Source: Acidimicrobiales bacterium
GTDB lineage: Bacteria; Actinomycetota; Acidimicrobiia; Acidimicrobiales; Aldehydirespiratoraceae
Assembly: GCA_021604885.1 (NCBI GenBank)
Contig: BQJV01000015.1
Span: forward strand, 1-18,835
Length of the DNA: 18,835 nt
Direction: 5' to 3'
Of this stretch, positions 6,781 through 13,662 are shown in pieces. Both the position numbers and the translations under genes were made by a program. Under the pieces are notes generated by a model. That model was not told the origin of the DNA. It did not search any database and saw only the letters and a list, made by a program, of their open reading frames with translations. Every line of letters begins with the position of its first letter. Within the stretch, counting starts at the first letter, position 1.

Positions 6781-6847
6781 GCAATCTCTGGACACGAAAG
6801 GGTCGACCAAGCGGCGCGGTGGCGACCCCTTTGTGTCCAGAGATTGC
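6781..6847 (-). terminator. 25-bp-arm hairpin after the methyltransferase gene
   Basis: Arms 6781-6805 and 6823-6847 pair with only two mismatches around a 17-nt centre; CCA and TGG inside the centre can extend the stem. The right arm reads CGACCCCTTTGTGTCCAGAG. It begins 27 nt after the methyltransferase stop and ends 58 nt before the hydrolase ATG. On the minus strand the stem is followed by GGGTGGGGGG rather than a T-run, like the hairpin at 1082-1132. Best read as a terminator or boundary element. Confidence 0.65.
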
Positions 6848-6874
6848 TCGTTGGTGGCGTTCAGGCTGGCGCGG

Positions 6875-7492
6875 TCAGGGGTGGGTGCCGGAGGCGACGA
6901 CGAGGCGGCGGTTGCCGATGTCGTGGTCGGCGGTGCTCGTGTCGCGGTAGCCGCGGTCGGCGAGCATCGCGGCGAAGTCGGTGGCCTGCTGCGGAGTCCA
7001 GCCGTGGCTCTTGTTGCCGGTTGCGCCAGGTTCGGTGCGCTTCTCGACGGCGAGGAACATGCCGCCGGGGCGAAGGACACGGGTGACCTCGTCGATGCCG
7101 CCCTCGAGATCGGGCCAGTGGTGGACCGAGGCGAGCGACCACACCACGTCCGCCGACGCGTCGGGGAGCGGCATCGACTCGGCTCCGGCCTGCACCCAAT
7201 CGAGCGTGCCCCGCGGTCGTCGGATCGCCGTCAAGATCCGGGCCAACCGGAGCATCGGCCCGGACGGGTCGATCCCCGTGACGCTCGTGCCACCGGCTGC
7301 CGTCAGGCGCGCCGCGGTGCCCGGTCCGCAGCCGATGTCGACGACATGCTGGTCCGCCGTGACGGAGGCCAGTTGGGCGACGAGGCGCGCATCGCGCCCA
7401 CGCCCGATGATCATCGTGAGGCCGGCGACGAAGCCGAAGATGCCCGTGAACTGCGGATAGTCGGCGTGATGGTTCGGCGGGAGATCCTCCAT
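6875..7492 (-). CDS. SAM-dependent class I methyltransferase
   Basis: The 205-residue protein has a Methyltransf_11-type fold. Motif I VDIGCGPGTA lies at 51-60 and the acidic end of strand 2 at GIDPS (73-77). ESMPLPDASADVVWSLASVHHW (105-126) is the usual motif II/III region, and RVLRPGGMFLAVE (138-150) ends the core. The methyl acceptor is unknown; it is most likely a small molecule or lipid. ATG 7492 is chosen because GAGACT lies 7 nt upstream and because the protein has its natural N-terminus there; the longer open frame beyond runs into the divergent TrmL gene. It is a single-gene unit ended by the hairpin at 6781-6847. Confidence 0.85.
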   Translation of the reverse strand: MEDLPPNHHADYPQFTGIFGFVAGLTMIIGRGRDARLVAQLASVTADQHVVDIGCGPGTAARLTAAGGTSVTGIDPSGPMLRLARILTAIRRPRGTLDWVQAGAESMPLPDASADVVWSLASVHHWPDLEGGIDEVTRVLRPGGMFLAVEKRTEPGATGNKSHGWTPQQATDFAAMLADRGYRDTSTADHDIGNRRLVVASGTHP

Positions 7493-7499
7493 GCCCGCC

Positions 7500-7505
7500 A
7501 GTCTC
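7500..7505 (-). promoter_or_regulatory. Variant -10 box GAGACT for the methyltransferase
   Basis: Minus-strand GAGACT is followed by 7 nt and ATG 7492. It sits back to back with the TrmL -10 at 7522-7527, so the two divergent promoters share about 35 bp. Confidence 0.35.
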
Positions 7506-7521
7506 TCGCAAGGGGCCTGTC

Positions 7522-7527
7522 TACGCT
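7522..7527 (+). promoter_or_regulatory. -10 box TACGCT, leaderless start of TrmL
   Basis: TACGCT matches TANNNT and lies exactly 7 nt before ATG 7535. No ribosome-binding purine run fits between them. Confidence 0.45.
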
Positions 7528-7534
7528 GGCGCCG

Positions 7535-8047
7535 ATGCACGTGGTCCTCGTCCAACCGGAGATCGCGCCGAACACCGGCGCGATCGTGCGCCTCTGCGCG
7601 AACACCGGCGCGACGCTGCATCTCGTCGAGCCGCTCGGCTTCCAGCTCGACGATCGCCTCCTGCGCCGTGGCGGGCTCGACTACCACGAGTACGCGGAGA
7701 TGGAGGTCCACCCGGATCTCGACGCGGTCGCCGCCGTGCTCTCGGGCAGATGGTTCGGCTTCTCCGCCCGTTCGACCCGGCTCTACACGGAGGTCGACTA
7801 TCGGGAGGACGACGTGCTCGTGTTCGGCGCCGAACGAAGCGGGCTCTCCGTCGAGGACAAGCAGCGGTTCGAGCACGACCGACTCCTGACGATCCCGATG
7901 CTGGCCGGGAACCGCAGCATGAACCTGGCGAATGCCGTGTCCGTGGTCGTCTACGAAGCATGGCGCCAGACGGACTTCACCGGAGCCGGGGCCGACCAGC
8001 CCGGGCTCACCGCGGAGACCACGGCCGCGCCCCCGTTCGATTCCTGA
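7535..8047 (+). CDS. trmL: tRNA (cytidine/uridine-34-2'-O)-methyltransferase, SPOUT family
   Basis: The 170-residue protein matches the minimal SPOUT enzyme TrmL. Motif 1 is PEIAPNTGAIVRLCANTG (8-25), motif 2 is VFGAERSGL (96-104), and motif 3 is IPML, RSMNLANAVSVVVYEAWRQ (120-145), which form the trefoil knot that binds SAM. TrmL methylates the 2'-OH of the wobble base in tRNA-Leu isoacceptors as a homodimer in the cytosol. About 25 extra residues (TDFTGAGADQPGL...) form a disordered C-terminal tail beyond the knot. ATG 7535 follows a -10 box at 7 nt. Although surrounded by metabolic genes, it appears to be its own unit, separated from the CoA-transferase by a new promoter. Confidence 0.92.
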   Translation: MHVVLVQPEIAPNTGAIVRLCANTGATLHLVEPLGFQLDDRLLRRGGLDYHEYAEMEVHPDLDAVAAVLSGRWFGFSARSTRLYTEVDYREDDVLVFGAERSGLSVEDKQRFEHDRLLTIPMLAGNRSMNLANAVSVVVYEAWRQTDFTGAGADQPGLTAETTAAPPFDS

Positions 8048-8087
8048 GCTGCCGCGCGCTCCCAGGGCCCGACCGACGCGGCTGATC

Positions 8088-8093
8088 TACCCT
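8088..8093 (+). promoter_or_regulatory. -10 box TACCCT, leaderless start of CoA-transferase
   Basis: TACCCT is followed by 6 nt and ATG 8100. There is no ribosome site, and the spacing matches the other leaderless starts. Confidence 0.45.
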
Positions 8094-8099
8094 CTCGCC

Positions 8100-9305
8100 A
8101 TGAGCGACGAGAACGATGGTCCCCTCACCGGCATGCGGGTCATCGACATCGGTGTGCTCGTCCAGGGTCCGCAGGCGGCGCAGACGCTGTACGAGATGGG
8201 CGCCGACGTCATCAAGGTCGAACTGCCCGGCATCGGCGACCACGGACGTTGGATCCCCGCCTCCGAGACGGACCCGCGGCCGCCGTTCTTCATCGGGAGC
8301 AATCGTGGCAAGCGGAGCATCACGGTCAATCTGCGCGACCCGGCCGGGCTTCAGGTCTTCCTCGACCTCGTCACCCAGTCGGATGTCGTGATCTCGAACT
8401 TCACCGCGGGGGCCATGGATCGCGCCGGCATCGGCTACGAGGACCTCGCCGCCGTGAACCCTCGCATCGTCTACGCGGCCGGCACCGCGTACGGCCTGGA
8501 GGGCGACGCGGCCCGCCGCAAGGGCGCCGACCTCGGCGCGCAGGCCGCCGGCGGGCTCATGCGCGCGACCGAATCCGGCGAGACGCGGCCCGGGGCGGTC
8601 GGCATCACGATCGCGGACCACATCGCGTCCCAGAACATGGTCAACGGCGTGCTCGCCGCCCTCCTCGCGCGCGAGCGCACCGGGCGCGGGCAGAAGATCG
8701 AGACCTCCCTGGTCGGCGGCCAGATCTATGCGCAGGCGTCGGAGTACACCGCCGTCTTCCTCACCGGTGAGGATCTCGACCCGCCGACCCATGGCGGCCA
8801 TCCCGTCATCGAGGGCCTCTACGGCGTCGTGCCGACCGCCGACGGGGCGATGGCCCTGGTCGGCATCGCCCCGCAGGTCCGCGCCGAGTTCTTCGCGATC
8901 ATCGAGCGACCCGCGCTGGCCGACGAGGACCGGTTCATGACCACCCAGATCCGCGGCGAGACCCGCGACGACCTCTTCGCCGCGATCGGGGAGGCGATGC
9001 GGTCCCGCACGACGGCCGAGTGGGGGGCGGCGTTCACCAACCCGGACATCCGCTGGTCACCGGTGCAGCGCCGACTCGCGGCTGCAGCGGATCCCGATCT
9101 CCACGCCAGCGGCTACTTCTACACCGAGGACCATCCGGAGTGGGGCGAGATCACGATGGTCGGCCATCCGATCCGCTTCAGCGACACCCCGGCCCGGCCC
9201 GGCGGGCTCGCGCCGGAACTCGGGCAGCACACCGAGGAGATCCTCCTGGAGATCGGTCGGAGCTGGGACGACATCACCGCCCTGCGCGACCAGGGCGCGA
9301 TCTGA
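8100..9305 (+). CDS. CaiB/BaiF family III CoA-transferase
   Basis: The 401-residue protein begins GMRVIDIGVLVQGPQAAQTLYEMGADVIKVE, the usual opening of family III CoA-transferases. NRGKRSITVNLRDPAG (68-83) is the conserved CoA-binding loop. The region GAVGITIADHIASQNMVNGV followed by ALLARERTGRGQKIE contains the conserved aspartate (D173) expected to form the acyl-anhydride intermediate. These enzymes move CoA between carboxylic acids in the cytosol as interlocked dimers (formyl-CoA transferase, CaiB, bile-acid and 2-methylacyl-CoA enzymes). The substrate pair is not evident. Length is normal. It converges with TesB, leaving a 15-bp gap, and with TesB suggests acyl-CoA turnover. Confidence 0.9.
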   Translation: MSDENDGPLTGMRVIDIGVLVQGPQAAQTLYEMGADVIKVELPGIGDHGRWIPASETDPRPPFFIGSNRGKRSITVNLRDPAGLQVFLDLVTQSDVVISNFTAGAMDRAGIGYEDLAAVNPRIVYAAGTAYGLEGDAARRKGADLGAQAAGGLMRATESGETRPGAVGITIADHIASQNMVNGVLAALLARERTGRGQKIETSLVGGQIYAQASEYTAVFLTGEDLDPPTHGGHPVIEGLYGVVPTADGAMALVGIAPQVRAEFFAIIERPALADEDRFMTTQIRGETRDDLFAAIGEAMRSRTTAEWGAAFTNPDIRWSPVQRRLAAAADPDLHASGYFYTEDHPEWGEITMVGHPIRFSDTPARPGGLAPELGQHTEEILLEIGRSWDDITALRDQGAI

Positions 9306-9320
9306 GCCCCAGCCCCGGGG

Positions 9321-10208
9321 TCAGTTGTGCGCGGTCGAGGGATCCGCTCGCTCGGGGTCGAGCTCGCGCATGACACCCTCCTGGGCGACCGACGCCAGAT
9401 GGACGCCACCGCGGTCGTAGATCGCGCCGCGGGCGAAGCCGCGGGCACCCGCCGCACTCGGGCTGTCCTGGATGAAGAGCAGCCAGTCGTCCATGCGCAG
9501 GGGGCGATGGAACCAGAGCGCGTGGTCCAGGCTGGCGAGCATGATGCCGGGCCCTCCCGGTCGACGATGCGGCCGGTACATGTTGTCCACGAACGCGATG
9601 TCGGATGCGTAGGTGAGCAGTTGCGCGTGGATGTCCGGGTCGTCGGGGACGTCACCGTTCGCCCGGATCCACACCGGGTTCGGCTCGGTGCTCGGCTCGC
9701 CGGAGAACATGCTGTGGGGCAACGCGGACCGGGTGTCGACCGCGCGTTCCCGTGTCATCCACTCGAGACGTTCGGCCGGGATCTTGTCCTTGAGCTTCTC
9801 GGCACGCTCGGCCCACGTCGGCAGGGTCTCGGGATCCGGCACATCCGGCATCGGATCCTGGTGCTCGTAGCCGTCCTCGTGGGTGTGGAACGAGATCGAC
9901 GTGTTGAAGATCGCCCGGCCGTCCTGGAGCGCGACCACCCGACGCGTCGAGAACGATCGTCCGTCACGAATTCGGTCGACCGTGTAGGTGACGGGGATCT
10001 TGGGGTTGCCGCCGCGCAGGAAGTAGCCGTGGAGGCTGTGGGCGCGATGCTCGTCGACAGTGCGCTGGGCGGCCGCGAGGGCCTGCGCTGCAACCTGGCC
10101 GCCGAAGAGCCGAAACCAGTCGCTCGGCTCGTTCTGCCCACGGAAGATGTCACGGTCGATCCGCTCGAGATCGAGAACGTCGAGAAGCTGATCGAGTGCC
10201 TTGCCCAT
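9321..10208 (-). CDS. tesB: Acyl-CoA thioesterase II (TesB-like)
   Basis: The 295-residue double hot-dog thioesterase has the normal length for TesB. FRGQNEPSDWFRLFGGQVAAQAL begins domain 1 and SLHGYFLRGGNP follows. The catalytic network of E. coli TesB (Asp204, Thr228, Gln278) maps to D203 in YASD, S226 in ASLDHALWFHRP and Q276 in VAQEGVMR. The Thr to Ser change keeps the hydroxyl. SPSAAGARGFARG is the usual second-domain signature. It hydrolyses medium/long acyl-CoAs to free acid and CoA in the cytosol. ATG 10208 is chosen because TACCGT lies 8 nt upstream on the minus strand. It is a single-gene unit convergent with the CoA-transferase. Confidence 0.92.
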   Translation of the reverse strand: MGKALDQLLDVLDLERIDRDIFRGQNEPSDWFRLFGGQVAAQALAAAQRTVDEHRAHSLHGYFLRGGNPKIPVTYTVDRIRDGRSFSTRRVVALQDGRAIFNTSISFHTHEDGYEHQDPMPDVPDPETLPTWAERAEKLKDKIPAERLEWMTRERAVDTRSALPHSMFSGEPSTEPNPVWIRANGDVPDDPDIHAQLLTYASDIAFVDNMYRPHRRPGGPGIMLASLDHALWFHRPLRMDDWLLFIQDSPSAAGARGFARGAIYDRGGVHLASVAQEGVMRELDPERADPSTAHN

Positions 10209-10216
10209 GGCGACGC

Positions 10217-10222
10217 ACGGTA
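10217..10222 (-). promoter_or_regulatory. -10 box TACCGT, leaderless start of TesB
   Basis: Minus-strand TACCGT is followed by 8 nt and ATG 10208. Confidence 0.4.
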
Positions 10223-10261
10223 GCGGCGGCGCACCAGCGCCCCACGATGGGCGACGACCGG

Positions 10262-10876
10262 TCAGTCCCAGCCGGCCATGGCCCGGAACTCCTCGGTGGT
10301 GTTGTTGTGCGGGAAGGGTTCGGCCGGCTCGTCGACCCCGAGGCCGGCGCACAGCGGACCCCAACCGTCGGCCGGCTGCCATTCGATGAGCCGATCGGCG
10401 GGAATCGAGTCACGCACCCGCTGGTTGTGCGCCTCGTACGCCTGCATGGCCTCGCCCGCATCGTCGAACCCGTCGATCCCGAGGCGAGCGACCAAGCCGC
10501 CGAGGAGATCGGTGTAGACCTCGCCCGGCGGCAGGCCACGCGTCGCCTCGCCGACCGTGCGATCGATGCTGCGCCACCAGGTCTCGGGATCGCTTCGCCG
10601 CGACAGCAGGACCGGTGCGTCGGGATGGCGTTCGCTCAGCTCGGGCCAGAACGCCGAACTCGGCCAGTCGACCGCGGCGACGAACCCGTCGTAGATGACG
10701 TCGAACTGCGCGTGGTCGCCACCGATCGCCGACACCCAGGCCGGACCGTGGGTGTCGAGCCGGGGGAAGACCTCCAGCATGTGGTAGCAGGGCCCGCCGA
10801 AGAGCTGCTCCAACGCGGCCTTGAGGCTGGTCGTCCCCGTGCGAGGGAGTCCGGCGCCGACGACCTGCAATGACAT
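10262..10876 (-). CDS. Sulfotransferase-like P-loop protein
   Basis: The 204-residue protein starts MSLQVVGAGLPRTGTTSLKA. PRTGTTS (11-17) is the 5'-phosphosulfate-binding loop of sulfotransferases. GGPCYHMLEVF, DAPVLLSRRSDPETWWRSI and the spacing between them match the short single-domain sulfotransferase family (Sulfotransfer_4 type). RRSDPETWW occupies the 3'-phosphate binding position seen in these folds. The acceptor is unknown, and some members of this family have no proven activity. Length is typical. ATG 10876 follows TAGTCT at 6 nt. It sits between TesB and an SDR, but the promoters indicate independent transcription. Confidence 0.82.
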   Translation of the reverse strand: MSLQVVGAGLPRTGTTSLKAALEQLFGGPCYHMLEVFPRLDTHGPAWVSAIGGDHAQFDVIYDGFVAAVDWPSSAFWPELSERHPDAPVLLSRRSDPETWWRSIDRTVGEATRGLPPGEVYTDLLGGLVARLGIDGFDDAGEAMQAYEAHNQRVRDSIPADRLIEWQPADGWGPLCAGLGVDEPAEPFPHNNTTEEFRAMAGWD

Positions 10877-10882
10877 GGCCGC

Positions 10883-10888
10883 AGACTA
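10883..10888 (-). promoter_or_regulatory. -10 box TAGTCT, leaderless start of sulfotransferase
   Basis: Minus-strand TAGTCT is followed by 6 nt and ATG 10876. It is back to back with the SDR -10 box at 10911-10916. Confidence 0.45.
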
Positions 10889-10910
10889 CCGGTCGTCGTC
10901 GGCACGGTCC

Positions 10911-10916
10911 TAGGGT
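10911..10916 (+). promoter_or_regulatory. -10 box TAGGGT, leaderless start of SDR
   Basis: TAGGGT is followed by CGCGCC (6 nt) and ATG 10923, and no ribosome site is present. The same TAGGGT box precedes the SMP-30 and second SRPBCC genes. Confidence 0.5.
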
Positions 10917-10922
10917 CGCGCC

Positions 10923-11768
10923 ATGCAGCAACTCTCCGGCAGGACTGCCGTGATCACCGGCGCCGCGAGCGGCATGGGACGCGCCTTCGCCAACCGCTTC
11001 GCGCAGGCGGGCATGAACGTCGTCATGTCCGATATCGAGGAGCCGCGGCTCGACGAGGCCGTGGCCGAGGTCGCGGCACACGGCACCCGGGTCATCGGCC
11101 AGATCACCGACGTCGCCGACGGGGCAAGCGTCGACGAGCTGGCGGAGCGCTCCTTCGCCGAGTTCGACGCCGTACATCTCGTCTGCAACAACGCAGGGGT
11201 CGCGGGCGGACCGTCGCCCGACTTCATCAACGAGGCGAACTGGCGCTGGGTGCTGGACGTCAACCTGTGGGGCGTCATCCACGGCCATCGGGCCTTTCTG
11301 CCACGAATGATCGAGCAGGGCGGCGGCCATGTGGTGAACACCTCGTCCATGGCCGGACATCTGCCGGGCCACTCGCCCTACACGGCCAGCAAATGGGCGG
11401 TCGTCGGCATCTCGCAGGGGCTCTACCACCAGATGCAGCGCGAGAAGACCGGCGTCGGCATCTCCTGCCTCTGCCCCGGCTTCGTCCGCACGGAGATCAT
11501 CAACTCGGATCGGAACCGGCCCGAGTCGGCCGCGCCGCCCGCGCTCTACGAGCCGACGGCGCAGGAGGAGATGGCCACCCTGTTCATGCAGGAGATGGTC
11601 AAGGGCGGCCGGCCACCGAGCGAGGTGGCGGATCTCGTCCACGACGCCGTCGTCGACGATCGCTTCTGGATCTTCACCGACCTCGAGATGGTGAAGACGC
11701 TCCAGGAGAAGCACGACAGCATCATGGAGAACCGAAACCCGGCGTCGTTCGGTCCGCTGGACTCCTAG
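10923..11768 (+). CDS. Classical short-chain dehydrogenase/reductase
   Basis: The 281-residue SDR has the cofactor loop TGAASGMG (12-19) and acidic SDIEE after strand 2, suggesting NAD(H). CNNAGVAGG lies at 88-96, structural N114 is in DVNLWG, and the catalytic set is S141/S142 with Y153 and K157 (SPYTASK). CPGFVRTEI is the substrate-side loop. A longer C-terminal region (residues 195-281) contains PPSEVADLVHDAVVDDRFWI, typical of actinobacterial SDRs acting on bulky hydroxyl/keto substrates. The substrate is unknown; lipid or steroid-like compounds are plausible from context. Its TAG stop is also the first three bases of the -10 box of the LysE gene. The enzyme is cytosolic. Confidence 0.9.
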   Translation: MQQLSGRTAVITGAASGMGRAFANRFAQAGMNVVMSDIEEPRLDEAVAEVAAHGTRVIGQITDVADGASVDELAERSFAEFDAVHLVCNNAGVAGGPSPDFINEANWRWVLDVNLWGVIHGHRAFLPRMIEQGGGHVVNTSSMAGHLPGHSPYTASKWAVVGISQGLYHQMQREKTGVGISCLCPGFVRTEIINSDRNRPESAAPPALYEPTAQEEMATLFMQEMVKGGRPPSEVADLVHDAVVDDRFWIFTDLEMVKTLQEKHDSIMENRNPASFGPLDS

Positions 11769-11771
11769 GTT
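11766..11771 (+). promoter_or_regulatory. -10 box TAGGTT overlapping the SDR stop codon
   Basis: TAGGTT is followed by CGGCGG (6 nt) and ATG 11778. Its first three bases are the SDR stop codon TAG. The purines in the spacer could alternatively act as a weak ribosome site for readthrough mRNA. Confidence 0.4.
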
Positions 11772-11777
11772 CGGCGG

Positions 11778-12413
11778 ATGCCCGACGGATCTGCCCTTCT
11801 CCTTTTCTCCGGCGCGGCGCTCGCACTGCTGCTCGTGCCCGGCCCGGCCGTGCTCTACATCGTCGCCCGGTCGGCGAGTCAGGGCGTGCGGGCCGGTCTC
11901 GTCTCGGTCGCCGGCATACACGTCGGCACCCTCGTCCACATCGCGGCCGCGGTGGTCGGACTCAGCGCGGTGATCGTGGCATCGGCGGCGGCCTTCACCG
12001 CGGTGAAGCTGGCCGGCGCCGGCTACCTCGTCTACCTGGGCATCAGCGCCCTGCGAGGGGGAGCCTCCTCGTTCGGATCGTCACCCGATGCCCCCGAACG
12101 ATCCCATCGGCGGATCTTCCGCGACGGGGTCGTGCTCAACACCCTGAACCCGAAGACGGCGGTGTTCTTCCTCGCCTTCGTCCCACAGTTCGTCGATGTC
12201 GACGCCGGCAACACGACCGCGCAGGTCGTCGTGCTCGGGGCGCTGTTCGTCCTCATCGGGCTCGTCACCGACGGCGTCTACGCGCTGGCCGCCGGTCGGA
12301 TCGGACGACGACTGCGACGCTCCTCGACCGCGGCGCGCCGCAGCGAGCGGACCGCGGGCGTGATCTACCTCGGCCTCGGCGTGACGACGGCACTAGCGGG
12401 CTCGTCGTCGTAG
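11778..12413 (+). CDS. LysE/RhtB family exporter
   Basis: The 211-residue inner-membrane protein has about six hydrophobic segments. The N-terminal LVPGPAVLYIVARSASQGVRAGLVSV carries the PGP and GxxxG features of the family. VKLAGAGYLVYLGISALRG ends the second to third helix region, followed by a short hydrophilic loop (SSFGSSPDAPERS). DGVVLNTLNPKTAVFFLAFVPQFV is the diagnostic NPK segment. Family members export amino acids such as lysine, threonine or homoserine with proton exchange; the specificity here cannot be told. The start ATG 11778 lies 9 bp after the SDR, with a -10 box across that junction. The 3' end converges with SMP-30 with a 10-bp gap. Confidence 0.9.
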   Translation: MPDGSALLLFSGAALALLLVPGPAVLYIVARSASQGVRAGLVSVAGIHVGTLVHIAAAVVGLSAVIVASAAAFTAVKLAGAGYLVYLGISALRGGASSFGSSPDAPERSHRRIFRDGVVLNTLNPKTAVFFLAFVPQFVDVDAGNTTAQVVVLGALFVLIGLVTDGVYALAAGRIGRRLRRSSTAARRSERTAGVIYLGLGVTTALAGSSS

Positions 12414-12423
12414 CCGGGTCGGC

Positions 12424-13344
12424 TCAGCCCGAGTACGCCAGATCGAGTCCGGGACGCGGCCAGTCGATGGCAACGAGCTGACCGGTCCCCGACAGGGTGC
12501 AGTAGGCGGGGCCTTCCGTCCCGTCGAAGCAGATGTTGGTGACCAGCAGGTCCGGCAGCGGGGTGTGCTCGACCACGCTCCCGTCGGGGGAGATCGCGGT
12601 GATCCCGCCTTCGCCGAGCGTCCCGACACAGACCCACCCGTCGCCGTCGACCGCAAGCGAGTCGAACAGGACCGCGCCGGCCGCGCCGTGGAGCAGCTCA
12701 CCACGGCCCGGGTTGATCGGATTGGTGGCGTTGACCTCGCCCGGGCCGGTGACCGCCCATGCGTACACACGCCCCGTGTGGGTCTCCGCGGCGTAGAGCA
12801 CCGTGCCGTCGGGCGACAGGCCTATTCCGTTGGGAGAGTCCAACGGGTGGACCACCTCGACGCAGGACGAGCCGTCGGCCTTCGCGTAGTGGAGGCCGGT
12901 CCGGTCGCTCGTGCGCTCCAGCCGGACACCATGGTCGGTGAACCAGAACCCGCCGTGCTCGTCGAACACGAGGTCGTTCGGTGCCCGCAGCGGGCGTCCG
13001 GAGCTCTCCGTGTAGAGCGTCTCGAACGCGCCCGTCGTCAGGTCGACCCGCTGGATCGAACCGCCGGTCCAGGTGTCGGGCACATGGCCCGGGATATTGA
13101 CCCCCATCGAGTCGTCGAACTCGAAGCAGCCGCCGTTGTTGGTGATGTAGCAGGCGCCGTCCGGTCCGATCGCAGCACCGTTGGGACCACCACCGACATC
13201 GGCGATCACGGTCACCCCACCGTCCGGCGTCACCCGACTCAGCGTGCCCCGTTCGATCTCGACGAGGACGACACTCCCGTCCGCCATGGCGATGGGTCCC
13301 TCCGGGAACTGGAGGCCGTCGGCGATGGTGCGTATCTCGGTCAT
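12424..13344 (-). CDS. SMP-30/gluconolactonase family protein
   Basis: The 306-residue six-bladed beta-propeller starts TIADGLQFPEGPIAMADGSV. Expected divalent-metal ligands are visible: E15 in FPEGP, N123 in APNDLVFDEHGGFWFTD, N172 in SPNGIGLSPDG and D228 in FDSLAVDGDG. Repeating blade motifs (PDGxxxYxxN/xE) continue to the end. Relatives hydrolyse gluconolactone, other sugar lactones or organophosphates. There is no signal peptide, so it is cytosolic. ATG 13344 follows TAGGGT at 6 nt. It diverges from hisE, and their promoters overlap back to back, but there is no evident metabolic link between them. Confidence 0.88.
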   Translation of the reverse strand: MTEIRTIADGLQFPEGPIAMADGSVVLVEIERGTLSRVTPDGGVTVIADVGGGPNGAAIGPDGACYITNNGGCFEFDDSMGVNIPGHVPDTWTGGSIQRVDLTTGAFETLYTESSGRPLRAPNDLVFDEHGGFWFTDHGVRLERTSDRTGLHYAKADGSSCVEVVHPLDSPNGIGLSPDGTVLYAAETHTGRVYAWAVTGPGEVNATNPINPGRGELLHGAAGAVLFDSLAVDGDGWVCVGTLGEGGITAISPDGSVVEHTPLPDLLVTNICFDGTEGPAYCTLSGTGQLVAIDWPRPGLDLAYSG

Positions 13345-13350
13345 GGGCGC

Positions 13351-13356
13351 ACCCTA
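13351..13356 (-). promoter_or_regulatory. -10 box TAGGGT, leaderless start of SMP-30
   Basis: Minus-strand TAGGGT is followed by 6 nt and ATG 13344. It coincides with where a -35 for the hisE promoter would lie. Confidence 0.5.
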
Positions 13357-13371
13357 GGAGACCCGCACCCG

Positions 13372-13377
13372 TAGCGT
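13372..13377 (+). promoter_or_regulatory. -10 box TAGCGT, leaderless start of hisE
   Basis: TAGCGT is followed by GGAGGG (6 nt) and GTG 13384. GGAGGG is too close to the GTG to work as a normal ribosome site, which favours leaderless initiation. Confidence 0.45.
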
Positions 13378-13383
13378 GGAGGG

Positions 13384-13662
13384 GTGATTCTCGAAGACCT
13401 CGAAGCCGTGTTGCGCGACCGGCGCACCGCCGATCCCGCGGAGTCCTACACCGCGTCACTCCTCGCCGATCCCGAGCTGATCCAGCGCAAGATCATGGAG
13501 GAGGCGTTCGAGGTGTGCCTGGAGCTCGGCCGCAGCGATCCCGACCCCACCCTCACCGCCCAGGAAGCGGCGGACCTCGTGTACCACCTCCTCGTCGGTC
13601 TGGTCGGCGCCGACGTGGCACTGGCCGACGTGTTGGCCGTGCTGGAAAGCCGTCGCTCGTGA
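13384..13662 (+). CDS. hisE: Phosphoribosyl-ATP pyrophosphatase HisE
   Basis: The 92-residue all-alpha MazG-like enzyme hydrolyses phosphoribosyl-ATP to phosphoribosyl-AMP and PPi, histidine step 2, in the cytosol. LEDLEAVLRDRR and SYTASLLADPELIQRKIMEEAFEV give the usual N-terminus with the metal-binding EE/E (39, 40, 43). EAADLVYHLLVGL (61-73) gives the second acidic motif. It is monofunctional, not fused to HisI as in enterobacteria. The GTG start is supported by the -10 box 6 nt upstream. Its stop TGA overlaps the GTG of hisG (GTGA, 13659-13662), so the two steps are translationally coupled. Confidence 0.93.
   Translation: MILEDLEAVLRDRRTADPAESYTASLLADPELIQRKIMEEAFEVCLELGRSDPDPTLTAQEAADLVYHLLVGLVGADVALADVLAVLESRRS

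Noticed and set aside
9306..9320. Possible bidirectional terminator between CoA-transferase and TesB
   Set aside because: CCCC and GGGG could form only a 4-bp stem, too weak to call.
10410..11939. 509-codon minus-strand open frame
   Set aside because: It is antisense to the SDR and out of frame with the sulfotransferase. High His/Arg/Asp content marks it as a shadow.
12414..12423. Terminator between LysE and SMP-30 genes
   Set aside because: Only short imperfect CGGG/CCCG pairing is visible in the 10-bp gap.
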